From: Nemertoderma westbladi
Lineage: Eukaryota; Xenacoelomorpha; Nemertodermatida; Nemertodermatidae
Direction of reading: 5' to 3'
Length of the DNA: 64,000 bases
Assembly: GCA_032718475.1 (NCBI GenBank)
Contig: JAUCBJ010005143.1
Location: forward strand, 37,443 to 101,442
In this document: positions 49,983 through 60,903 of the stretch, in pieces
How the letters are laid out: the number at the start of each line of letters is the position of its first letter
Position numbering within the stretch: position 1 is the first letter of the stretch
Program-made: the position numbers and the translations under genes
The notes under the pieces: model-generated
Told to the model about the DNA's origin: nothing
Database searches by the model: none
The model's input: only the letters and a program-made list of their open reading frames with translations

Positions 49983-52900
49983 TAGGGTTACGGTTAATGT
50001 CATTGGTGTGATAATAACCACATACGGTTAACGACATTGGTGTGAAAATAACCATATACAGTTAACACATTGGTGTGAAAATAACCACATACGGTTAATG
50101 ACATTATTGGTGTGAAAATAACCACATACGGTTAACGACATTGGTGTGAAAATAACCACATTTGGTTAACGACATTGGTGTGAAAATAACCACATACGGT
50201 TAACGACATTGGTGTGAAAATAACCACATACGGTTAACGACATTGGTGTTTAAATAACCACGTACGGTTAACGACATTGGTGTGAAAATAACCACATACG
50301 GTTAACGACATTGGTGTTAAAATAACCACGTACGGTTAACGACATTGGTGTGAAAATAACCACATACGGTTAACGACATTGGTGTGAAAATAACCACATA
50401 CGGTTAACGACATTGGTGTCAAAATAACCACATTTGGTTAACGACATTGGTGTGAAAATAACCACATACGGTTAACGACATTGGTGTGAAAATAACCACA
50501 TACGGTTAACGACATTGATGTTTAAATAACCACGTACAGTTAACGACATTGGTGTGATAATAACCACATACAGTTAACGACATTGGTGTGAAAATAACCA
50601 CATACGGTTAACGACATTGGTGTGAAAATAACCACATACGGTTAACGACATTGGTGTGAAAATAACCACATACGGTTAACGACATTGGTGTGAAAATAAC
50701 CACATACGGTTAACGACATTGGTGTGAAAATAACCACATACGTTTAACGACATTGGTGTGAAAATAACCACATACGGTTAATGACATTGGTGTGAAAATA
50801 ACCACATACGGTTAACGACATTGGTGTGAAAATAACCACATACGGTTAACGACATAGGTGTGAAAATAACCACATACGGTTAACGACATTGGTGTGAAAA
50901 TAACCACATACGGTTAACGACATTGGTGTGAAAATAACCACATACGGTTAACGACATTGGTGTGAAAATATCCACATACGGTTAACGACATTGGTGTGAA
51001 AATAACCACATACGGTTAATGACATTATTGGTGTGAAAATAACCACATACGGTTAATGACATTATTGGTGTGAAAATAACCACATACAGTTAACGACATT
51101 GGTATGAAAATAACCACATACAGTTAACGACATTGGTTTGAAAATAACCACATTTGGTTAACGACATTGGTGTGAAAATAACCACATACGGTTAACGACA
51201 TTGGTGTGAAAATAACCACATACGGTTAACGACATTGGTGTGAAAATAACCACATACGGTTAACGACATTGGTGTGAAAATAACCACATACGGTTAACGA
51301 CATTGGTGTGAAAATAACCACATACGGTTAACGACATTGGTGTGAAAATAACCACATACGGTTAACGACATTGGTGTGAAAATAACCACATACGGTTAAC
51401 GACATTGGTGTGAAAATAACCACATACGGTTAACGACATTGGTGTGAAAATAACCACATACGGTTAACGACATTGGTGTGAAAATAACCACATACGGTTA
51501 ACGACATTGGTGTGAAAATAACCACATACAGTTAACGACATTGGTTTGAAAATATCCACATTTGGTTAACGACATTGGTGTGAAAATAACCACATAGGGT
51601 TACGGTTAATGTCATTGGTGTGATAATAACCATATACGGTTAACGACATTGGTGTGAAAATAACCACATACGGTTAACGACATTGGTGTGAAAATAACCA
51701 CATACGGTTAACGAAATTGGTGTGAAAATAACCACATACGGTTAACGACATTGGTGTGAAAATAACCACATACGGTTAACGACATTGGTGTGAAAATAAC
51801 CACATACGGTTAACGACATTGGTGTGAAAATAACCACATACGGTTAACGACATTGGTGTGAAAATAACCACATTTGGTTAACGACATTGGTGTGAAAATA
51901 ACCACATACGGTTAACGACATTGGTGTGAAAATAACCACATACGGTTAACGACATTGGTGTTTAAATAACCACGTACGGTTAACGACATTGGTGTGAAAA
52001 TAACCACATACGGTTAACGACATTGGTGTTAAAATAACCACGTACGGTTAACGACATTGGTGTGAAAATAACCACATACGGTTAACGACATTGGTGTGAA
52101 AATAACCACATACGGTTAACGACATTGGTGTCAAAATAACCACATTTGGTTAACGACATTGGTGTGAAAATAACCACATACGGTTAACGACATTGGTGTG
52201 AAAATAACCACATACGGTTAAAGACATTGATGTTTAAATAACCACGTACAGTTAACGACATTGGTGTGATAATAACCACATACAGTTAACGACATTGGTG
52301 TGAAAATAACCACATACGGTTAACGACATTGGTGTGAAAATAACCACATACGGTTAACGACATTGGTGTGAAAATAACCACATACGGTTAACGACATTGG
52401 TGTGAAAATAACCACATACGGTTAACGACATTGGTGTGAAAATAACCACATACGTTTAACGACATTGTTGTGAAAATAACCACATACGGTTAATGACATT
52501 GGTGTGAAAATAACCACATACGGTTAACGACATTGGTGTGAAAATAACCACATACGGTTAACGACATAGGTGTGAAAATAACCACATACGGTTAACGACA
52601 TTGGTGTGAAAATAACCACATACGGTTAACGACATTGGTGTGAAAATATCCACATACGGTTAACGACATTGGTGTGAAAATAACCACATACGGTTAATGA
52701 CATTATTGGTGTGAAAATAACCACATACGGTTAATGACATTATTGGTGTGAAAATAACCACATACAGTTAACGACATTGGTATGAAAATAACCACATACA
52801 GTTAACGACATTGGTTTGAAAATAACCACATTTGGTTAACGACATTGGTGTGAAAATAACCACATACGGTTAACGACATTGGTGTGAAAATAACCACATA

Positions 52901-54985
52901 CGGTTAACGACATTGGTGTGAAAATAACCACATATGGTTAACGAGATTGGTGTGAAAATAACCACATACGGTTAACGACATTGGTGTGAAAATAACCACA
53001 TACGGTTAACGACATTGGTGTGAAAATAACCACATACGGTTAACGACATTGGTGTGAAAATAACCACATACGGTTAACGACATTGGTGTGAAAATAACCA
53101 CATACGGTTAACGACATTGGTGTGAAAATAACCACATACGGTTAACGACATTGGTGTGAAAATAACCACATACGGTTAACGACATTGGTGTGAAAATAAC
53201 CACATACAGTTAACGACATTGTTTTGAAAATATCCACATTTGGTTAACGACATTGGTGTGAAAATAACCACATAGGGTTACGGTTAATGTCATTGGTGTG
53301 ATAATAACCATATACGGTTAACGACATTGGTGTGAAAATAACCACATACGGTTAACGACATTGGTGTGAAAATAACCACATACGGTTAACGAAATTGGTG
53401 TGAAAATAACCACATACGGTTAACGACATTGGTGTGAAAATAACCACATACGGTTAACGACATTGGTGTGAAAATAACCACATACGGTTAACGACATTGG
53501 TGTGAAAATAACCACATACGGTTAACGACATTGGTGTGAAAATAACCACATACGGTTAACGACATTGGTGTGAAAATAACCACATACGGTTAACGACATT
53601 GGTGTGAAAATAACCACATACGGTTAACGACATTGGTGTTTAAATAACCACGTACGGTTAACGACATTGGTGTGAAAATAACCACATACGGTTAACGACA
53701 TTGGTGTTAAAATAACCACGTACGGTTAACGACATTGGTGTGAAAATAACCACATACGGTTAACGACATTGGTGTGAAAATAACCACATACGGTTAACGA
53801 CATTGGTGTCAAAATAACCACATTTGGTTAACGACATTGGTGTGAAAATAACCACATACGGTTAACGACATTGGTGTGAAAATAACCACATACGGTTAAC
53901 GACATTGATGTTTAAATAACCACGTACAGTTAACGACATTGGTGTGATAATAACCACATACAGTTAACGACATTGGTGTGAAAATAACCACATACGGTTA
54001 ACGACATTGGTGTGAAAATAACCACATACGGTTAACGACATTGGTGTGAAAATAACCACATACGGTTAACGACATTGGTGTGAAAATAACCACATACGGT
54101 TAACGACATTGGTGTGAAAATAACCACATACGTTTAACGACATTGGTGTGAAAATAACCACATACGGTTAATGACATTGGTGTGAAAATAACCACATACG
54201 GTTAACGACATTGGTGTGAAAATAACCACATACGGTTAACGACATAGGTGTGAAAATAACCACATACGGTTAACGACATTGGTGTGAAAATAACCACATA
54301 CGGTTAACGACATTGGTGTGAAAATAACCACATACGGTTAACGACATTGGTGTGAAAATATCCACATACGGTTAACGACATTGGTGTGAAAATAACCACA
54401 TACGGTTAATGACATTATTGGTGTGAAAATAACCACATACGGTTAATGACATTATTGGTGTGAAAATAACCACATACAGTTAACGACATTGGTATGAAAA
54501 TAACCACATACAGTTAACGACATTGGTTTGAAAATAACCACATTTGGTTAACGACATTGGTGTGAAAATAACCACATACGGTTAACGACATTGGTGTGAA
54601 AATAACCACATACGGTTAACGACATTGGTGTGAAAATAACCACATACGGTTAACGACATTGGTGTGAAAATAACCACATACGGTTAACGACATTGGTGTG
54701 AAAATAACCACATACGGTTAACGACATTGGTGTGAAAATAACCACATACGGTTAACGACATTGGTGTGAAAATAACCACATACGGTTAACGACATTGGTG
54801 TGAAAATAACCACATACGGTTAACGACATTGGTGTGAAAATAACCACATACGGTTAACGACATTGGTGTGAAAATAACCACATACGGTTAACGACATTGG
54901 TGTGAAAATAACCACATACAGTTAACGACATTGGTTTGAAAATATCCACATTTGGTTAACGACATTGGTGTGAAAATAACCACAT
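49983..54985. repeat. Higher-order repeat of 1.61-1.71 kb in array 4, about three copies
   Basis: The rare tagggttacggttaatgtca unit occurs at 49983, 51595, 53273 and 54985, giving intervals of 1612, 1678 and 1712 bp. The last two differ by 34 bp, one unit. Between these anchors the same order of variants recurs: acagttaac pairs, tcaaaataaccacatttgg, ttgatgtttaaataacc, gacataggtg, gaaaatatccac. The copies at 51.6-53.3 and 53.3-55.0 kb are nearly identical. Confidence 0.88.
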
Positions 54986-55432
54986 AGGGTTACGGTTAAT
55001 GTCATTGGTGTGATAATAACCATATACGGTTAACGACATTGGTGTGAAAATAACCACATACGGTTAACGACATTGGTGTGAAAATAACCACATACGGTTA
55101 ACGAAATTGGTGTGAAAATAACCACATACGGTTAACGACATTGGTGTGAAAATAACCACATACGGTTAACGACATTGGTGTGAAAATAACCACATACGGT
55201 TAACGACATTGGTGTGAAAATAACGACATACGGTTAACGACATTGGTGTGAAAATAACCACATACGGTTAACGACATTGGTGTGAAAATAACCAGATACG
55301 GTTAACGACATTGGTGTGAAAATAACCACATACGGTTAACGACATTGGCGTGAAAATAACCACATACAGTTAACGACATTGGTTTGAAAATAACCACATT
55401 TGGTTAACGACATTGGTGTGAAAATAACCACA

Positions 55433-57300
55433 TAGGGTTACGGTTAATGTCATTGGTGTGATAATAACCACATACGGTTAACGACATTGGTGTGAAAATA
55501 ACCACATACGGTTAACGACATTGGTGTGAAAATAACCACATACAGTTAACGACATTGGTTTGAAAATAACCACATACAGTTAACGACATTGGTTTGAAAA
55601 TAACCACATTTGGTTAACGACATTGGTGTGAAAATAACCACATACGGTTAATGACATTATTGGTGTGAAAATAACCACATACGGTTAACGACATTGGTGT
55701 GAAAATAACCACATACAGTTAACGACATTGGTTTGAAAATAACCACATTTGGTTAACGACATTGGTGTGAAAATAACCACATAGGGTTACGGTTAATGTC
55801 ATTGGTGTGATAATAACCACAAACGGTTAACGACATTGGTGTGAAAATAACCACATACGGTTAACGACATTGGTGTGAAAATAACCACATACGGTTAACG
55901 ACATTGGTGTGAAAATAACCTCATACGGTTAATGACATTATTGGTGTGAAAATAACCACATACGGTTAACGACATTGGTGTGAAAATAACCACATACGGT
56001 TAACGACATTGGTGTGAAAATAACCACATACGGTTAACGACATTGGTGTGAAAATAACCACATACGGTTAACGACATTGGTGTGAAAATAACCACATACG
56101 GTTAATGACATTATTGGTGTGAAAATAACCACATACAGTTAACGACATTGGTTTGAAAATAACCACATACAGTTAACGACATTGGTTTGAAAATAACCAC
56201 ATTTGGTTAACGACATTGGTGTGAAAATAACCACATACGGTTAATGACATTATTGGTGTGAAAATAACCACATACGGTTAACGACATTGGTGTGAAAATA
56301 ACCACATACAGTTAACGACATTGGTTTGAAAATAACCACATTTGGTTAACGACATTGGTGTGAAAATAACCACATGGGGTTACGGTTAATGTCATTGGTG
56401 TGATAATAACCACATACGGTTAACGGCATTGGTGTGAAAATAACTACATACGGTTAACGACATTGGTGTGAAAATAACCACATACGGTTAACGACATTGG
56501 TGTGAAAATAACCTCATACGGTTAATGACATTATTGGTGTGAAAATAACCACATACGGTTAACGACATTGGTGTGAAAATAACCACATACGGTTAACGAC
56601 ATTGGTGTGAAAATAACCACATACGGTTAACGACATTGGTGTGAAAATAACCACATACGGTTAACGACATTGGTGTGAAAATAACCACATACGGTTAATG
56701 ACATTATTGGTGTGAAAATAACCACATACAGTTAACGACATTGGTTTGAAAATAACCACATACAGTTAACGACATTGGTTTGAAAATAACCACATTTGGT
56801 TAACGACATTGGTGTGAAAATAACCACATACGGTTAATGACATTATTGGTGTGAAAATAACCACATACGGTTAACGACATTGGTGTGAAAATAACCACAT
56901 ACAGTTAACGACATTGGTGTGAAAATAACCACATAGGGTTACGGTTAATGTCATTGGTGTGATAATAACCACATACGGTTAACGACATTGGTGTGAAAAT
57001 AACCACATACGGTTAACGACATTGGTGTGAAAATAACCACATACGGTTAACGACATTGGTGTGAAAATAACCTCATACGGTTAATGACATTATTGGTGTG
57101 AAAATAACCACATACGGTTAACGACATTGGTGTGAAAATAACCACATACGGTTAACGACATTGGTGTGAAAATAACCACATACGGTTAACGACATTGGTG
57201 TGAAAATAACCACATACGGTTAACGACATTGGTGTGAAAATAACCACATACGGTTAATGACATTATTGGTGTGAAAATAACCACATACGGTTAATGATAT
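55433..57300. repeat. Shorter higher-order repeat (about 0.56-0.59 kb) in array 4
   Basis: The long variant unit recurs at 55433, 55783, 56374 (as tggggttacgg) and 56932. The last two intervals are 591 and 558 bp. Between them the order is cctcatacgg, tcattattgg, several plain units, then acagttaac pairs and catttggtt. This is a different block from the 1.7-kb one to its left. Confidence 0.75.
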
Positions 57301-57359
57301 TATTGGCGTGAGAAATGACATGTTTGGCTAGTTACCTAGTTACTGTTTAGTTTATTATT

Positions 57360-58162
57360 GGTGTGTTAAATTTGAACATTTATACATTATTTTGTCACTG
57401 TAGTACCAAAGTATGTAAAAAACTAAAAAGCAACAAGACTTAGACGTTGCATGCAATCAGTAATCAGCTGACAGCAGCCAGCGGATCAGTAGGTTTCGCC
57501 CCACAGCTGAACGCATTCTCATTCTGATGGCCATTGCGGCCAGTCGTGCAAAAGCTTGAAATGATTTACATTCAAACACGCAAGCCCGCTATCAACAAGC
57601 AGAAACGTCGCCCATGTGAAAAATACCAGGATTTCACTTTTCGGTCGACTTTTTATTGGAATTTTATATATGAAGATTTTTTATTTATTTTTAATTTATC
57701 TTTATTAAGTGTTTTATAGCGCTTATTTCTGTCTTATAACCTGTACATATACTAATTCGTTTATTGTTTTGGTTATATTCAGCCCTTCTGTAACCTGTGT
57801 TTTTGGTGAAAATCTGGTAATCTTCACATGGGGGTAACTGCAAAGTGAATTATAACGGCAGAAAGTCTGGTGTTCTTCACATGGTCCAGAAACCTATTGG
57901 CGTAAGTTTGTGGTGCTGTTTTGTTTCCCAGTGGTTAGTTACCTACAGACTTCTCTCTTCAATTCAATACTAGTTCTGTCTCCCTTAGTGAATTTCTCTC
58001 TACATTTCCTGGCTTGGCGTCCTCTGGCTGTTAACAGCTGATCACTGATTGCATGAAACGTCTGTCCTGTTGCTTTCTTGATAGTAACAATGTGTTGGCA
58101 AGCTGTATTTTTCGAGTTGCTTTCTGGTTTTTTACCTACTGTACTTTGGTACTAACACACCT
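57360..58162. mobile_element. Inverted-repeat element, possible non-autonomous DNA transposon
   Basis: The left flank (57360-57490) and right flank (58020-58162) are diverged inverted repeats. Left: ggtgtgtta, agtaccaaagta, gtaaaaaac, aaagcaac, catgcaatcagtaatcagct, agcagccag. Reverse complement of the right: the same blocks in the same order, with catgcaatcagtgatcagct and a roughly 45-bp extra segment that repeats aaagcaac. The arms are about 130-145 bp and the interior is about 530 bp with no transposase. The 61-codon frame at 57534 has no family features. I saw no convincing target-site duplication, so the exact ends and the superfamily are unknown. A fold-back element or MITE is the best guess. 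Confidence 0.6.
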
Positions 58163-58199
58163 ACCGGTAAGGTTTTTTACTTAACGTGCTTGATAATAA

Positions 58200-58550
58200 A
58201 TAAATATAATTCGTAATTATTGGTTAATCAAGTTTCTACTTCAATTCAATAAAGCAATTAATATTCCATAAGCCCCATCAACTAAATCAGTCATTGAGGG
58301 CTACAGAGCTTAGGGCAGCATTAAAGGCAAAGGCTTGAGCATACATCTGCAATGCCCCTCTGTCTATATTGAATGCTCCTCTACCAGTGTTAGGTAACCT
58401 AACCGAGGCACACAGGAGGCACACTTGGTTCAGGGTATAACATAAGGACCCCTACAGTCGGCAGCAGGGCTGTAGGTCATGGATAGATAGAAGGCAATCA
58501 ACCAACGGCTAGTCATGCAGACAAGGTCGGCGGAAGGTAATCAACCAACG
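58200..58550 (-). other. Probable 3' untranslated end of LINE A, with AT-rich start
   Basis: It lies just beyond the last reverse-transcriptase-linked frame of LINE A and before its TAG-type simple repeat. It contains two close copies of ggyaatcaaccaacggcta (from about 58493 and 58536, 43 bp apart). No gene is seen on either strand. Assignment to the LINE rather than host sequence is uncertain. Confidence 0.4.
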
Positions 58551-60095
58551 GCTACTACTACTACTACTACGACTACTAGGATCGGCATGCTGCATTGCAG
58601 CTGCATTGTTAAGAATGCTGTGCCGGCTTGTCGACAACATTTCGCCGCCACATCTCCCTATCACCCATGACATTTGCTAGATCATCCGCATCTTCAAGGC
58701 CAGTGTCCTTTAAGATGCGTCTCAAGAAAGTCATGGGCTGTCCACCATACGTATTCACTCCATGAGGCTGCCAAAGCACAAGATTATGCACTGGCTGGTC
58801 CTCACGGCGAAAGCTATATATAGTGTCTGGTTGAGGATGTGTGCATTGTACTTGACACAATGAACCCGGCGTAGCATTCTTGTGAATGTGCCATCCAAAG
58901 ATTTGGTGTCCTCAGCAGTTAGAGCCCAGTATGGACTCCCATAGACGAGTACTGGAACTACTGCTGCTCTAAATAATCGGACCTTAAGTTTCCGATTAAT
59001 TCTCTGTGACTTCCAAATCATGGAAAGCCTATTCAAGGCTGCCCATGCCTTTCCCTTACGTATTCGAAGGTCCTCACCTGACTTCCGGATCCATGATCCC
59101 AGGTAACAGAAGTCGTCCACATGCTCAAGCATACCATCCTTTGAGCTTATGCTCATCCGATCAGAGACTTGCTGAGGACTTTCAAAGTTAACTGTCAAAA
59201 TTTTGGTCTTTTTGGTGTTAATAAAAAGACCAACACTAGAAGCAGCATGTTCTAATGAGCCGAGGAGCCGTTGGGCTCCCTCTGAGAGTACTCCTAAGTC
59301 ATCAGCAAAGTCTAGATCAGACTTGGCAGGATTTCCTCGACTTCTGGAGCCAGTAGGTGGAGTTATCATCACCCCATCATCATTATGATGATCTAAGGAC
59401 ATGCGTAGAACATAGTCAACTACAATAATGAACAAGAATGGTGCAAGTGTGTCTCCTTGGATGATTCCCCCATAACACTTCAAATGGTTCTGTGTCACCG
59501 TCAACAGTAGACACAAATGTTGTCGAACCATCGTATACTGATCTGATTGCTGCAATAATTTCATCAGGAATCCCATATAATGAAAGTATGCTGAACATAC
59601 GTGAGCGAGAGACTGAATCAAAGGCCTTGAAGAAGTCAACAAAGATAACAGCCAGATGCCTGTCTTTCTTTTCTGATAACTCTTCAATTATCCTTCTAAG
59701 TGCCAAAATGGGCTCCATGGTCCCACGACCTTTACAGAACCCGTTTTGATTTCCACGGAGCAGTCTCTCAATGGGATCCCTGATGCGATTTAATAGAATT
59801 CTATTGTATAGCTTTGCAGAAATCAAGATCAATGAGATTCCCCGAAAAGAACCATAGAGTGTTTAAGGTTTCCCTTCTTGGGAACTGGCATCAACTTATT
59901 TGTTTTCATTTCTTGTTGGACTCTTGTTGTTCGGTACATGTCTACTATGACGGGAAAGATGGGCTTTAAACATTCAGGTATTTTAAAGACCTCGGGGGAA
60001 ACGCCATCTACTCCACTGGCACGATTGGTCTTAATGCTCTTTGCAGCAGCCTTCTCTTCTGCAAAGGAGATATCGTCAATGGGAAAAAAAGTAAG
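58551..60095 (-). pseudogene. LINE A: 5'-truncated, frameshifted non-LTR retrotransposon (RT)
   Basis: On the minus strand, several overlapping frames together read as the reverse transcriptase of an APE-type non-LTR element. 60095-59829 holds NRASGVDGVSPEVF and PVPKKGN. 59832-59470 has LYNRILLNRI, NQNGF and FVDFFKAFDSV. 59490-58860 has IQGDTLAPFLF, the catalytic box DFADD (59293-59312) and thumb motifs LGSW and YGSPYW. 58860-58609 is the C-terminal LVLWQP/GDREMW region. At least three frameshifts and the loss of everything 5' of the RT make it non-functional. The 3' end carries a TAG-type simple repeat (ctactactac on the plus strand, about 58551-58577). The RT and C-terminal signature with a microsatellite tail suggests the RTE clade, not proven. 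A SINE sits at its 5' end. Confidence 0.85.
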
Positions 60096-60107
60096 AAAGT
60101 ACATTTT

Positions 60108-60365
60108 CTTCGGCCGCTAGGCCAGGGATTACGTACGAATTCTGACGACTTATTTCCAATGCGGTCCCCCAGAACCATACTCCCCAGAGGAAACTCCAGT
60201 ACTCATTTAGCTACCACTTAAGGATGCAAGGCCTCTGCGCCCTTGCTGGTCCCTTTAAAGCATTCGTGCCGAAACGAAAACTGCCCTGGCCCACGTGAGG
60301 ATCGAACCCACGACCTACCGGAGATGTGAATTCAACGCAACCACTACACTAAGATGGAACCCAAG
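60108..60365 (-). mobile_element. tRNA-derived SINE, copy 2
   Basis: On the minus strand: an A-box-like ttagtgtagtggttgcgttg, the spacer gaattcacatctccggtagg, the B box ggttcgatcc (60299-60309), then the body with ggtagctaaatgagtactgg (60196-60215) and tttcctct. It matches the element at 5311-5500 but with a better A box and a longer 3' part. It abuts the truncated 5' end of LINE A near 60095-60108. No target-site duplication was identified. Confidence 0.8.
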
Positions 60366-60441
60366 GTGGAATATCTGGGAGTACAGACTCAGAAGACACT
60401 TTTACTTCTATAAAGTTATCAGGTATACCCTGCAGTTTTAA

Positions 60442-60489
60442 ATCATGGTATAAAGTTATCATGGTATAAAGTTATCATGGTATAAAGTT
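60442..60489 (+). repeat. 16-bp x3 minisatellite
   Basis: Three perfect copies of atcatggtataaagtt, flanked by partial copies (ataaagttatcaggtat upstream, atcgtggtat downstream). Short and local. Confidence 0.9.
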
Positions 60490-60499
60490 ATCGTGGTAT

Positions 60500-60880
60500 T
60501 TATTGTATATAAGCTGGACATATAAATGTCACGGTACCTACGCGTTGTTAATCACTAATCAGGGTATAAAAGATTATATTTAATCGAATTTTCTCTAAGA
60601 CAACATTAATGTATGTATGCGTAATTGGATTTAAGTTCGTTTAAGTTATAGTAATAATAATAATTATAATAATAATTATATTATAATTATAATTTAAAAA
60701 AATTATAAAATAATATATAGTTAAAAAAAATTATAAAATAATATATAATTAATTATATATTAATAAGTAATTAAACAGGACTAAGGATGATCCAACTCTA
60801 TAGCAAATTAATTAATTATATATTAATAATAATAACAATAATAATTATTATTATTATATAATTTTCTGTGTGGCGGCGAA
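60500..60880. other. AT-rich spacer with ATT/AAT simple repeats
   Basis: Runs of aataat and attatt (60640-60700 and 60815-60860) and a repeated ttaaaaaaaattataaaat stretch. No gene, RNA or element ends that I can support. Confidence 0.6.
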
Positions 60881-60903
60881 TACTACTACTACTACTACTA
60901 CTA
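60881..60903 (-). repeat. TAG-type microsatellite tail of LINE B
   Basis: About seven TAC/CTA repeats on the plus strand, TAG on the element strand, immediately after the LINE B coding remnant. LINE A ends in the same simple repeat at about 58551-58577. Confidence 0.8.

Larger units (their letters stand above)
47750..57311. repeat. 34-bp satellite array (array 4), about 280 copies
   Basis: Unit: aaaataaccacata followed by cggttaacgacattggtgtg, 34 bp. The first copy (47750 onward, with ccacgta) is inside the coding sequence and includes its TGA stop. Variants are tttaaataaccacgta (47.8-48.1 kb and later), catttggttaac, acagttaac, acattattggtgtg (3 bp longer) and a 10-bp longer tagggttacggttaatgtca form. 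All units carry ggttaac or a near relative. It ends in a degenerate unit (ttattggcgtgaga) at 57311. No inserts are visible. If the gene is transcribed without an early poly(A) signal, the array would be its 3' UTR; the first AATAAA sites on the plus strand that I noted beyond it are at 58195 and 58248. Confidence 0.97.

Noticed and set aside
47750-57311. CRISPR array (regular 34-bp repeats)
   Set aside because: Units are contiguous with no unique spacers, there are no cas genes, and the context is eukaryotic.
5532-57311. Common origin of the 26-bp, 34-bp and 19-bp repeats (shared ttaacg, attg and aataacc words)
   Set aside because: The shared words are only 4-7 bases in AT-rich units and do not align over a full unit; treated as chance.
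57534-57719. 61-codon frame inside the inverted-repeat element
   Set aside because: Too short, no transposase motif, and placed between diverged terminal repeats.
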